DNA of 64,000 nt from CAXXOK01 sp963664595 (GCA_963664595.2 CAXXOK010000002.1:1-64000); one strand, 5' to 3'. Positions 50,448-59,350 are shown, counted from the stretch's first letter. Program-made: numbers and translations. The notes: generated from the letters alone by a model not told the origin.

Positions 50448-50716
50448 GAATCCTCCTGTTTGGGTCCGCGGTTTCAAGTCATACGGTATCGGCTGCGTTC
50501 TGCTTTCACACCATGGTTCTTTTCCGCTATGATTTTGTTGTGCCTTTCGTGGTTATTCCAGCCATGAAAAGACGTGATAAAACCGTCTCCAATCTGGGTA
50601 CCATTATACCATGGCTGCTGCCGTGAATGAAGTCCCAAAACATATGGTTCCGCTTCCTATGTTGGCAGCAAGGAATATGCTTGACCATAGAAACGATGAT
50701 TTGATAAGGTGATGGC

Positions 50717-51973
50717 ATGGCAATCGGATACGCGTGCATACATATCGGCAGCGAAGCGACAAAGCTTTCAACGCTCAGGCTCGCAAACGCCTCGGCTGAC
50801 AACATACGCGGCGTGATCCAAAGAAACCTTGACGCGCTGCTGGCCATGATACACTATAACAGGGATCATGAGATCAAACTGTTCCGAATCAGCTCGGATA
50901 TCATTCCGCTCGCTTCCCATCCGGCCATGCAGGTAGATTGGAAAACGGAGTTCAGCGATACGCTTCGCCTGATTGGCAAACACATAAAGGACAGCGAAAT
51001 CCGGGTCTCCATGCATCCGGGTCAGTATACGGTGCTCAACTCCCCAAATGACGGGATCGCGAAAAAAGCGGTGGAAGATTTGGCGTACCACAGTGATTTT
51101 CTGGACGCGCTTGGATGTGACGCGGCCTGCAAAATCATCCTGCATATCGGGGGCGTTTATTCGGATAAGAAACAGGCAATGGAACGCTTCATGGCCCGTT
51201 ATGCGGCACTGGATGAACGCATCAGGGCCCGGCTGGTGATCGAAAACGACGATAAATCCTTTACCGCCGACGATGTATATTCCATTTCCAGGCAGACCGG
51301 CATACCGGTTGTGTTTGACAATTTGCATCACCTGCTCAATCACACGCAAAGCAACCTGTCACCCTTTGACTGGATCGATCTGTGCGGCCGTACCTGGGCC
51401 CACAAGGACGGAAAGCCAAAGATCCATTACTCGCAAAGCGATCCCCAAACGGCCGCGGGCGCACACTCCAAAAGTATCAGGGCCAGAGAGTTTCTTTCGT
51501 TTTATAACGGCTTGCATGATCAAAATATCGATCTGATGCTGGAGGTGAAGGATAAAAACCTGTCCGCCGTCAAATGCATTCTTCTCACCAAGGAAAAGCC
51601 GCCGGTTCATCTGCTGGAAGAGGAGTGGGCGCGCTATAAATACCTTGTTTTAAGCCGGTCCGCCTCGGTATATCACAGCATCCGTACGCTGCTGAAAAAC
51701 AAAGCAGAACCCGATGCCCTCCGCTTTTATACCTTTATTGAAGAAGCTATGGCCCTGGATGAGGATCGGGGCGCCCAGGTGAATGCCGCGCAGCATGTGT
51801 GGGGCTATGTCCGGAAAAACGCGGATGAAAAGGATCGACGGAAGTTTGCGGCCCTGATTGCGGCATACCAAAGGGAAGGGAGGTCGCTCAAGGCGGTGAA
51901 AAACCTCCTGTTTCGCCTGGCAAAGCAACAGGACATGAGGTATCTTTTGGAATCACTGTATTTTTATGTTTGA
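50717..51973 (+). CDS. uvsE: UV-damage endonuclease (UVDE) fused to DUF1722
   Basis: 418 residues. Residues 1-~295 are a UVDE TIM barrel: IGYACIHIG at the start, EIKLFRISSDIIPLASH, RVSMHPGQYTVLNSP, KIILHIGGVYSDK, RLVIENDDKSFTADDV, VFDNLHHLLNH and LEVKDKN, with the metal-binding His/Glu/Asp set intact. Residues ~305-418 match DUF1722 (EEWARYKYLVLSRSASVYHSI, AAQHVWGYVRKN, LRYLL-type end). UVDE nicks 5' of UV photoproducts. DUF1722 (YbgA) is encoded next to the photolyase gene in E. coli, so the fusion links it to light-damage repair again. AAGGTG ribosome site. Confidence 0.92.
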   Translation: MAIGYACIHIGSEATKLSTLRLANASADNIRGVIQRNLDALLAMIHYNRDHEIKLFRISSDIIPLASHPAMQVDWKTEFSDTLRLIGKHIKDSEIRVSMHPGQYTVLNSPNDGIAKKAVEDLAYHSDFLDALGCDAACKIILHIGGVYSDKKQAMERFMARYAALDERIRARLVIENDDKSFTADDVYSISRQTGIPVVFDNLHHLLNHTQSNLSPFDWIDLCGRTWAHKDGKPKIHYSQSDPQTAAGAHSKSIRAREFLSFYNGLHDQNIDLMLEVKDKNLSAVKCILLTKEKPPVHLLEEEWARYKYLVLSRSASVYHSIRTLLKNKAEPDALRFYTFIEEAMALDEDRGAQVNAAQHVWGYVRKNADEKDRRKFAALIAAYQREGRSLKAVKNLLFRLAKQQDMRYLLESLYFYV

Positions 51974-52087
51974 TTATTCTCCCTCATGCCAAGGAAAGAG
52001 ATCGATGTACCTATCGAAATCCTTCCAACTTTCCGGCGCTTGCGGGAAGAAGCCGAAACGCACAACAACTTTCAAGGGGGCAATGCT

Positions 52088-53062
52088 ATGATCCGAAACC
52101 AATGGTATGGGATTCTGGACGCGAAAGAAATCAAGGGAGATCAGCCGGTTGGCGTTACGCGCCTGGGAGAAAAACTGGTTCTTTGGAGAAGCAGGGACGG
52201 CAGCCTGAATTGTGTGTATGATCAGTGCTGCCACCGGGGCGCTTCCCTGAGTGCCGGCAGGGTGGTTCACGACACGGTACGCTGCCCGTTTCACGGCTTT
52301 GCCTACGATGCGTCCGGGAAAGTTGTCCTGATCCCCGCCAACGGCAGCGCTTCGCAGGTTCCCGACCGGTATCGGGTTCATGCATACAGGGTGGTTGAAA
52401 AATATGGTATCATATGGCTCTGGTATGGGGAGGAAACAAATAATCTGCCGGAGATTCCGTTTTTCAGGGAGCTGCGGGAGGGTTTTTCCTATGGCGGTTT
52501 TTCCGAAACATGGCCGGTACACTACACAAGGGCAATTGAAAACCAGCTGGATGTTGTGCATCTGCCGTTCGTCCACACCAATTCCATCGGGCGCGGAAAC
52601 CGCACGGTTGTCAACGGCCCCGTTGTTACATGGGAGGACAACCTCATGACGTTCTATGTAAACAACGTTGCGGACGATGGCGTGGTGAAGCCCCTGAAAC
52701 CGGAGGAAATCAAAAACTATAAGGAGCTGTTCCATCTGCAGCTTCAAATGCCGAACCTGTGGCAGAACGTTATCAGCGATAAAATCCGAATCGTCGCGGT
52801 TTTTGCCCCGATTGATGAAAACAACACGCGCATTTACCTGAGATTCTATCAGAAATTCATGAGGGTTCCGGGGCTTCAGCAAATCGTCAACGGGATCAGC
52901 AAGATCAGCAACCGGTATATTCTTCATCAGGACAGAAGGGTTGTTTTAACACAGGTGCCCAAGAAAACAGAGCTGAAAATGGGCGAGCAGCTTATCCAGG
53001 GGGACGCGCCGATTATCGAATACCGCAAAAGAAGAGCCGCGTTAAAAAACGAGCTCGGCTGA
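52088..53062 (+). CDS. Rieske non-heme iron oxygenase (PaO-like)
   Basis: 324 residues from the ATG at 52088 (AAGGGGGCAATGCT). Rieske [2Fe-2S] ligands C47-x-H49 and C66-x-x-H69 (CCHRGASLS, CPFHGFAYD). The mononuclear iron site is NQLDVVHLPFVH (Asn152, Asp155, His158, His163), the ENxxDxxHxxxxH pattern of pheophorbide-a-oxygenase-type enzymes. It should use O2 and reducing power to hydroxylate or demethylate a hydrophobic substrate. Obligate anaerobes rarely carry such an enzyme. A flavodoxin is encoded 535 nt downstream, but no dedicated reductase is visible. It follows the UVDE gene closely. Confidence 0.92.
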   Translation: MIRNQWYGILDAKEIKGDQPVGVTRLGEKLVLWRSRDGSLNCVYDQCCHRGASLSAGRVVHDTVRCPFHGFAYDASGKVVLIPANGSASQVPDRYRVHAYRVVEKYGIIWLWYGEETNNLPEIPFFRELREGFSYGGFSETWPVHYTRAIENQLDVVHLPFVHTNSIGRGNRTVVNGPVVTWEDNLMTFYVNNVADDGVVKPLKPEEIKNYKELFHLQLQMPNLWQNVISDKIRIVAVFAPIDENNTRIYLRFYQKFMRVPGLQQIVNGISKISNRYILHQDRRVVLTQVPKKTELKMGEQLIQGDAPIIEYRKRRAALKNELG

Positions 53063-53203
53063 GCGCTGGATGGCAGGCGTGAAGCCCCTGCGGGCGCGGC
53101 AATAGGCGTGCCTGGAAAGCCGAAACCGCGAGCCTGATCAGTCAATCGATTCGGTTCCGGACAATGTTGCGGGATCCGCAAGAAAAAAGGAGGATTAGGA
53201 ACG

Positions 53204-53542
53204 ATGAACTTTTTGAGGACAAGCCGGATGAAGGCTTCGCTTCTGTGCGGAGTGGTGCTGGGTGTACTGTGTATTATCGGAGTTTCTGTGCGCTCGGGCG
53301 GCACAGCCGGGATACCGTTTCTGTTCGCGTTATGGTTCAACCGGCTGCTGATGGGCATGGTTATCGGCGCCATCAAGGAGCAGGCAAAAACCACCGTTTT
53401 GATTGTACGGGGCGCCCTTGTTGGCCTGCTGGTATCATTTGCGTTTTTCAGCGCGGCCGGGTTCAGCGATTGGGTCAGTTTCCTCGCCGGGATTGTTTAC
53501 GGCGTCATCATTGAGCTGTTCACCCGGAAGTATGCGTCGTAA
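53204..53542 (+). CDS. Small membrane protein of unknown function
   Basis: 112 residues with AGGAGGATTAGGAACG upstream. Three to four hydrophobic helices (about 10-30, 36-55, 65-85, 88-105) and a short basic C-terminus. No family recognised. It lies between the Rieske oxygenase and flavodoxin genes on the same strand, so it is probably cotranscribed with them. Confidence 0.7.
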   Translation: MNFLRTSRMKASLLCGVVLGVLCIIGVSVRSGGTAGIPFLFALWFNRLLMGMVIGAIKEQAKTTVLIVRGALVGLLVSFAFFSAAGFSDWVSFLAGIVYGVIIELFTRKYAS

Positions 53543-53596
53543 CAGGATAAGCCAATCCGTCAATCACCAGAAACCTATAGCGGAAGGAGAAACAGT

Positions 53597-54103
53597 ATGT
53601 CAACATGTGTGGCCTATTATTCCAGAACAGGCAATACCCGGAAAGCGGCGGAATATCTGGCGAAAAAAATCGGGGCGACGGTTATCGAGCTCAAAGACAA
53701 AACAAACTATCAGGGGGGCATCGGGTTTTTCAAAGGCGGCATGAAAGCAACCTTTGGGCAAAAAGCGAAGCTGAACAGCGCCGTCTATGATGAAATATCG
53801 GCCTATGACAGAATTGTGCTTGCCACGCCGGTATGGGCAGGAAAAACAACGCCTGCCATCAACGCGGTGCTTTCCAATGTGGATTTTAACGGGAAAGAGG
53901 TTTATGTTCTAACAACGCAGGCGGACCCGGCTTGCCGGGATGCGGAGAAAAGAAAAGCATTCTATCAGAAAGCGATCGCATCCAGAAATGGAAAGTTCGT
54001 CGAATTGTTTTCTTTGTTTGGATCTTCACCGGCCGCTGTCGCATCAGACGATGAGATGGCCGAGAGGGTTGATACGGTTGTGGGTGCTTTGCTTCAGGCG
54101 TAA
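53597..54103 (+). CDS. Flavodoxin-fold protein
   Basis: 168 residues; GGAAGGAG upstream. FMN phosphate loop YYSRTGNTRKAA at 7-18 and the TPVWAGKTTP loop at ~76-85 identify a flavodoxin-like protein of the YwqN/WrbA-adjacent group. It may carry electrons; the Rieske oxygenase two genes upstream is a possible client. The remaining 630 nt to the next gene hold a hairpin repeat. Confidence 0.88.
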   Translation: MSTCVAYYSRTGNTRKAAEYLAKKIGATVIELKDKTNYQGGIGFFKGGMKATFGQKAKLNSAVYDEISAYDRIVLATPVWAGKTTPAINAVLSNVDFNGKEVYVLTTQADPACRDAEKRKAFYQKAIASRNGKFVELFSLFGSSPAAVASDDEMAERVDTVVGALLQA

Positions 54104-54735
54104 CAAAACGATACAATACCTTCCAAAGCTGAGATTGCCATAACCAGATAAGGAAGGTGCAAGCCCTGTAGATTGCTTACGGCCACACAAAGGCGCCACA
54201 CCCTGCGCCGGATACAGGAACGGTTAAGCCGGAGCAGAGCGCGGACGGGTATATAGAGCATCAGTTGATGATCTGTCCGGCCAATGGTCGCCCCCTCCTG
54301 ACAGAGCCTCCGAACCAGCGCATCAAAAACATTCCCGCTGCTTTGATCAATATAGACAAAGATGCAAACGCACTTGTGCTCTGCCCAGAGAAGTAATATA
54401 TTACATATTTTTGCTTCAGTGAATGATTCCCAAAACAGCGACCGAGATAGGAACCGGTCTCTCAATCAAATTACCCCAAGGTAAGCGATGAATAAAACAC
54501 TTGTGGGACAAGTGCGTTAGATTTTTGTTGGGGTGGGCTTGCGAAACCCGAAGTAGCAGCAACGCTGCATCAAGGGTTCTGCGAGCCCACCCCGGCGGAA
54601 AAAGGACGCACTACCGCATTAGGGATTTGTTCATCGCTTATTTACATGCGCCGAGCCCCTGCCAACGAGGCATATCGTTTCTCACATAACAAGCATACTG
54701 TGGATGACGTTTTCGGAAAGCGATACCCAAACCGT
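54104..54735. other. Interval with hairpin repeat between convergent genes
   Basis: The only supported content is the repeat at 54477-54645. A 123-codon minus-strand frame (54094-54465) overlaps the flavodoxin end, is Arg/Leu/Cys-rich and unrecognised; I do not call it. Confidence 0.5.
54477..54645 (+). repeat. 169-nt hairpin repeat, copy 4
   Basis: Same order of paired segments as copy 3. The middle stem is GGGGTGGGCTTG with CGAGCCCACCCC, so two positions that are T-A or G-U in copy 3 are G-C here and another U-G is C-G: base changes that keep the helix. AACCC pairs with GGGTT around the apex GTAGC..GCTGC. The outer right arm ends TCATCGCTTATTTA. Confidence 0.88.
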
Positions 54736-56094
54736 TCATTTGGGAAAGATCAGGGTTGTATTAAATCCTTGGTGCGCGGCACTGTTGATCTGCATGGTTC
54801 CCATATGGGCTTCCACAATTTTTCTGACAAGCAGCAGTCCCAAACCATGTCTCAGATCCAGCCTCTCATCCGTGCTGTTCATGTAATGAGGTTTTCCTTC
54901 TAGTTCCTGCAGCTTATCCGCTGATAATCCAATGCCGTCATCCCCAATCACAAGGATCAGCGAAGTATCGGAGCAATCAAGGAACAGCTTGATATGACAT
55001 CCTTGCGGGTTGTGCCGGATACTGTTTTGCACCAAATTGTTTATGGCCCGTGTGATTAAGCGTGGATCACCCTTTATTACAGCCTTTTCCGCAGCCCCAG
55101 TAATTTCGATATCAATGGCATAACTATCGGAAACGCCTGTGTTGAATAATTCCGTTACATAAGAACGCAGCAGTTTTGATAATCGGACAGGCTCCTTGTG
55201 CAACGGCTGCATTTCATATTCCAGCTGTGATACTAAATTCAAATCCTGTACCAGGTCTTTGATCTTGATACTCTGGTTGCGAATGATTTCCGCCTGTTCC
55301 AGAATAGCGTTGTCTGCGGTATTGCTATCCGCAATACGCCCGGCATATCCCATGATCATGGAAAGCGGCGTCCGAATATCATGAGAAATTCCACTGATCC
55401 AATCGGCGCGCGCTTCATTTTGCTTGCTCAATAACCGAGACGCTCTGTTCACGCTGTCGGCCACCTCAAACAGCTCGCCGCGCACGGCAAGCGATACGGG
55501 CTTTCCGTCTGAAAGGGTTTCGATGGAGGCGACAATCGGTTCTGTATTCCTGATAATTTTCCGTTTGGACAGGTAGTACGCGAGGAACAGAAGCAGCAAA
55601 TCCACCACAAGCATTGCCGTAAAATACAACGACAGCGCCTGTATTGCCCGAATGGAGAAATAATTGCTTGTGAGCTTCGTATAGCTGTCCTTGGGATAGC
55701 CCAATACCAGCAACCCGCTATCGGTATTCCAGATAAAAACAGGATAATCTTCCAAATAGCCTCTTGAAAACATAGCGGTATCCTGAATCGTATAGCTGTC
55801 CGGAAGCTCCTTGGGCGTATCAACCGACCACGCGCGTTGTCCTTCCGGCGTCAGGAGCATAGCCCAAATGTGATTGTTTTCAAGCTTTTGCCTGGCATTG
55901 TCCGATAACCCGTTTCCTGTAGAAGCCGCGGCGATATCCTCTGCCATGTTTTGCGGTGAAGTATCACCGTAATCCTGGGTAATGACAGTATGAAACCTCC
56001 AGCCAAAAGAGACAGCGTTCAGCAGCAGCAAAATGATCACAAAGGCAGCGAACGACGCCAAGTGCTTTGCGATGTATTTTCCGAAAGATTTCAT
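54736..56094 (-). CDS. Membrane sensor histidine kinase
   Basis: 452 residues. Transmembrane helices at about 12-32 and 150-176 enclose a ~115-residue extracellular sensor region. H-box SGISHDIRTPLSM (His238), N-box INNLVQNSIRHNPQG, and G boxes GDDGIGLS and HGLGLLLV. The HDxRTPL H-box and context fit kinases of the CprK/LanK type that control LanFEG-like exporters. Four nt downstream of the response regulator and divergent from the exporter operon. Confidence 0.92.
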   Translation of the reverse strand: MKSFGKYIAKHLASFAAFVIILLLLNAVSFGWRFHTVITQDYGDTSPQNMAEDIAAASTGNGLSDNARQKLENNHIWAMLLTPEGQRAWSVDTPKELPDSYTIQDTAMFSRGYLEDYPVFIWNTDSGLLVLGYPKDSYTKLTSNYFSIRAIQALSLYFTAMLVVDLLLLFLAYYLSKRKIIRNTEPIVASIETLSDGKPVSLAVRGELFEVADSVNRASRLLSKQNEARADWISGISHDIRTPLSMIMGYAGRIADSNTADNAILEQAEIIRNQSIKIKDLVQDLNLVSQLEYEMQPLHKEPVRLSKLLRSYVTELFNTGVSDSYAIDIEITGAAEKAVIKGDPRLITRAINNLVQNSIRHNPQGCHIKLFLDCSDTSLILVIGDDGIGLSADKLQELEGKPHYMNSTDERLDLRHGLGLLLVRKIVEAHMGTMQINSAAHQGFNTTLIFPK

Positions 56095-56098
56095 GGCG

Positions 56099-56800
56099 TT
56101 ACTTTCTCGTATTCAGTTTATAGCCTAATCCCTTCATGGTGATGAGAGAAACCGGCTTTGACGGATCTGCTTCTATCTTTTCTCTTATACGCCGTACATG
56201 AGCGTTCAGACTGTTCTCATATCCAAAAGGATTCTCTCCCCAAAGGGCCTCGCATAGTGCGTCAATCGTTACGATTTTCCCTTCGTTTCGAGAGAGCGTT
56301 TCCAGCAGGGTATACTCCTTGGCTGTTAAGGAGATGATTTCGCCGTCTTTGTTTACCTCCGCACGGCTAAAATCAATCGTACAGCCGCTCAGCTTCAGCT
56401 GCGGGTTCTCTTCTTTGTAACACCGCCGCAAAACCGCATGGACACGCAAAAGCAATTCCTGCGGTAAAAACGGCTTCACAATATAGTCATCCGCACCAAG
56501 ACCCAGACCGGCCATTTTGTCTGCCGCTTCGTCCTTTGCTGTTAAAAATATGATGGGGATATCTGTAAAGACACGCATCTGTTGCAAAAGAGAGAACCCA
56601 TCACCATCCGGCAGCATCACATCCAGAATTGCCAGATCCGGCCTTTCCGCTTTGGCGGCGGCAACGCCCTCGTTGACTGAGACAGCCCTGATTATCTTTT
56701 GAAATCCGCCGTCCGTCAGGATGGCCGTGACCATTTTAAGCAGATCCGGCGCATCGTCAACCAGCAGTATTTTTTTAGCTTTAAAAAATGAATTGTCCAC
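56099..56800 (-). CDS. OmpR-family response regulator (CprR/LanR-like)
   Basis: 233 residues from a GTG at 56800 (GGAGGCGACACT). Receiver with DD at 15-16, phosphoacceptor Asp60 in AILDVMLPDG, VKPFLP; winged helix in ~135-233 (SLTAKEYTLLETLSRNEG, YENSLNAHVRRIREKI). Pairs with the kinase directly downstream. Direct repeats in the divergent promoter region are its likely binding sites. Confidence 0.93.
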   Translation of the reverse strand: MDNSFFKAKKILLVDDAPDLLKMVTAILTDGGFQKIIRAVSVNEGVAAAKAERPDLAILDVMLPDGDGFSLLQQMRVFTDIPIIFLTAKDEAADKMAGLGLGADDYIVKPFLPQELLLRVHAVLRRCYKEENPQLKLSGCTIDFSRAEVNKDGEIISLTAKEYTLLETLSRNEGKIVTIDALCEALWGENPFGYENSLNAHVRRIREKIEADPSKPVSLITMKGLGYKLNTRK

Positions 56801-56861
56801 AGTGTCGCCTCCATAAAAATAGTATAGCATAGCGTGCCTGGTTTACGCGTCGCCTCATCGA

Positions 56862-56881
56862 AAAGTAAGGTAAAAGTAAGG
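56862..56881 (+). promoter_or_regulatory. Phased direct repeats before the exporter operon (probable regulator site)
   Basis: AAAGTAAGG occurs at 56862-56870 and again at 56873-56881, 11 bp apart (one helical turn), the spacing preferred by tandem OmpR-family dimers. Located in the 143-bp gap between the divergent regulator and exporter genes. On the minus strand a TATACT (56821-56826) may be the regulator gene's -10. Confidence 0.65.
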
Positions 56882-56943
56882 ACGCGGGAGGGCAGATGTC
56901 AGGATGACGCTGTAGCATATAAGTATCGAAAGGAGATGCTTTG

Positions 56944-57708
56944 ATGGACTATATCATTACAACCGAGAAGCTGACAAAGAAATACAGGAATTTCATTTCC
57001 GTCAACGATGTTTCGCTTCATATCCGCAAAGGCAGCATTTACGGCTTCCTCGGCCCCAACGGGGCGGGAAAATCCACGACCATGAAAATGCTGCTGGGGC
57101 TGACAGCCCCCACAAAAGGCAGCTTTACCATGGACGAGAAACACTTTCCCGCCGATCGGCTTGCGATTCTGAAAGAAATCGGTTCCTTTATCGAATCGCC
57201 CTCGTTTTACGCGAACCTGACAGGCCGGGAAAACCTTGACCTCATCCGCCGGATTCTGCGGCTGCCGGAAAGCGCCGTGGACGATGCGCTGGCGTTGGTT
57301 GGCCTTACGGAATTTGGCGACCGCCTTGCGAAAAAATATTCGCTGGGTATGAAACAACGCTTAGGGCTTGCCGGAGCGCTTCTTGGCAGGCCGCCCATCC
57401 TCATTTTGGATGAGCCGACCAATGGCCTGGATCCATCCGGTATTCATGAGATTCGCAATCTGATAAAATCGCTGCCCGATCTCTATGATTGTACAGTCCT
57501 GATTTCCTCTCATATGCTTGCGGAAATAGAGCTGATGGCGGATGATATCGGTATTTTAAACCATGGACGGCTGCTGTTCGAAGGGAGCCTGGACGCTTTG
57601 CGCCAAAGCGCGCTGCAATCCGGCTTTTCCGCCGACAATCTGGAAGAAATGTTTCTCTCCATGGTGGAAATGGATAATGCGCCCCGAAAGCAGAGGGCAA
57701 AGCTATGA
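56944..57708 (+). CDS. ABC ATPase of a LanF/BcrA/CprA-type peptide-resistance exporter
   Basis: 254 residues from the ATG at 56944 (AAAGGAGATGCTTTG; a TTG one codon earlier is in frame). Walker A GPNGAGKST at ~37-45, Q-loop, signature YSLGMKQRLGLAGALL (the degenerate LSxGM form of the BcrA/LanF group), Walker B ILILDEPTNGLDPSG. LanF proteins drive export of lantibiotics or bacitracin-like peptides with two permeases encoded next. ATGA overlap with the first permease gene. Confidence 0.93.
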   Translation: MDYIITTEKLTKKYRNFISVNDVSLHIRKGSIYGFLGPNGAGKSTTMKMLLGLTAPTKGSFTMDEKHFPADRLAILKEIGSFIESPSFYANLTGRENLDLIRRILRLPESAVDDALALVGLTEFGDRLAKKYSLGMKQRLGLAGALLGRPPILILDEPTNGLDPSGIHEIRNLIKSLPDLYDCTVLISSHMLAEIELMADDIGILNHGRLLFEGSLDALRQSALQSGFSADNLEEMFLSMVEMDNAPRKQRAKL

Positions 57709-58430
57709 GCATGCTTGCCATCGAGCTTCGCAAGGAGAAGCGAGCCGGAATCATTCCTGTCCTGCCGTTGGTCGGGCTCTTAGGGGCTGCATATGCATTT
57801 TTAAACTTTCTTGTGAGAAAAGACACGCTGCTGAATCTGCCGCTGGCGCCGATGGATGTACTTCTTACCCAACTCTACGGCATGATCATGATTTTAAATA
57901 TGTTCGGCATCGTAGTAGCCGCCTGCATGATATACAATATCGAGTTTAAGGGGAACGCAGTCAAAAAAATTTATATGCTGCCTGCGAGCGTTACGGCCAT
58001 GTACTTTTGCAAATTCCTGATAGTAACCGTGCTTTTGCTCATTGCGGTTACAATTCAAAACCTGGCGCTCGCGCGGATCGGCATGGCCGATTTACCGCAG
58101 GGAGCCTTTGACATGAAAACACTGGTATCCTTTGCGGCCTATTCCTTTATCACTTCGATGCCGGTGTTATCCTTTATGCTGCTCATTTCGTCCCGATTTG
58201 AGAACATGTGGGTTCCGCTTGGGGCAGGCGTTGCCGGATTTTTAAGCGGAATGGCTTTGGCTACGTCCAAGTCGGATCTGCTGCTGATTCATCCGTTTGT
58301 CGTGATGCTGAAACCCGCCGTTGCATTGAGCGCCCAACCGCACCCTGCAGTGATCCTCGTATCCTTGGCCGAAACGGTTATTTTTCTGATGGCCGGACTA
58401 TGGATGGCAAAACATCTGCGTTATGAATAA
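57705..58430 (+). CDS. ABC-2 permease, LanE/CprB-like
   Basis: 241 residues, six hydrophobic helices. The N-terminus (MLAIELRKEKRAGIIPVLPLVG) and the central pattern (FKGNAVKKIYMLPASVTAMYFCKFL) are those of the lantibiotic-immunity permease family. First of two unequal permeases, as in LanFEG. Confidence 0.85.
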   Translation: MSMLAIELRKEKRAGIIPVLPLVGLLGAAYAFLNFLVRKDTLLNLPLAPMDVLLTQLYGMIMILNMFGIVVAACMIYNIEFKGNAVKKIYMLPASVTAMYFCKFLIVTVLLLIAVTIQNLALARIGMADLPQGAFDMKTLVSFAAYSFITSMPVLSFMLLISSRFENMWVPLGAGVAGFLSGMALATSKSDLLLIHPFVVMLKPAVALSAQPHPAVILVSLAETVIFLMAGLWMAKHLRYE

Positions 58431-58445
58431 GGAGAGCGGATAGAG

Positions 58446-59210
58446 ATGAGTTTTTTAGCATTGCTTCAAATTGAATTTATAAAAGTGAAGCGTTCAAGAA
58501 TTGTTCCTTTGATTTTCGCTGCCCCGTTATTGGTGGTCGCATCCGGAGTTGCAAACTTGAGCGGCTATTTCACGCCGGAGTACACAAACGCATGGCCGGC
58601 CATGTTTATCCAAAGCGCGCTGGTTTATGCCTATTATTTGCTTCCATTGAGCATGATCGTTGTTTGTGTCATGATGGCTGGTCTTGAAACGCGGAACAAC
58701 GGCGTTATAAAAATGCTGGCCTTGCCTGTCAGCCGGTATGCGATTTCGCTGGCAAAATTCTGTGTATTACTGTTTTATCTTTTTTTGGAAATGGTGGTTT
58801 TCCTGGCTGTGTTCGTTATCGCCGGACTGATTGCCACAGGAACCATGGGCATTACAGAAACGCTGCCTGTCTTGTATTTACTCAAATGGTGCGTTGTGCT
58901 TTTTCTGACTATGCTTCCCAGCGTGGCCATGATGTGGGCCATCACCGTGCTTTTCGAAAAGCCGCTGCTTTCTGTTGGCTTGAACCTGCTGCTTGTGATT
59001 CCCGGCGTGTTGATCGCAAACACGCCGCTCTGGATTGCCTATCCGTACTGTTACAGCGGCTATCTGGTGTCGTGCTCCCTGCATGAATTTACAGCTGCAT
59101 CTGCCGATGCTGCCTTTTCGCTGATGCCTTTCCTGCCCTGTGCTGTTCTAACTTCTGTTGTGTTTTTAGCACTGGCCGTAACCCGGTTCGGAAAAAAAGA
59201 AATGAGGTAA
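58446..59210 (+). CDS. ABC-2 permease, LanG/CprC-like
   Basis: 254 residues, six helices. ALLQIEFIKVKRSRIVPLIFAA and GVIKMLALPVSRYAISLAKFC mirror the same pattern as the preceding permease; the two are distant paralogues. Together with the ATPase they form a complete LanFEG-type exporter. A hairpin repeat follows 140 nt later. Confidence 0.85.
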   Translation: MSFLALLQIEFIKVKRSRIVPLIFAAPLLVVASGVANLSGYFTPEYTNAWPAMFIQSALVYAYYLLPLSMIVVCVMMAGLETRNNGVIKMLALPVSRYAISLAKFCVLLFYLFLEMVVFLAVFVIAGLIATGTMGITETLPVLYLLKWCVVLFLTMLPSVAMMWAITVLFEKPLLSVGLNLLLVIPGVLIANTPLWIAYPYCYSGYLVSCSLHEFTAASADAAFSLMPFLPCAVLTSVVFLALAVTRFGKKEMR

Positions 59211-59350
59211 ATTACTGGAAAACAAGAAGCTCCAAAAAAGCAAGCGTTCCTGCGCTGATCATCAGCATATTGCCTTTGGTAACCCTCATTCCGGTTTTAC
59301 AAAATAATCGCCATGTTGGCCGGAGTGTGCAGCCTTTGGGCTGGTGTAAA

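Noticed and set aside
54094..54465. 123-codon minus-strand frame after the flavodoxin gene
   Set aside because: Arg/Leu/Cys-rich, overlaps the flavodoxin stop, no start signal and no recognised domain.
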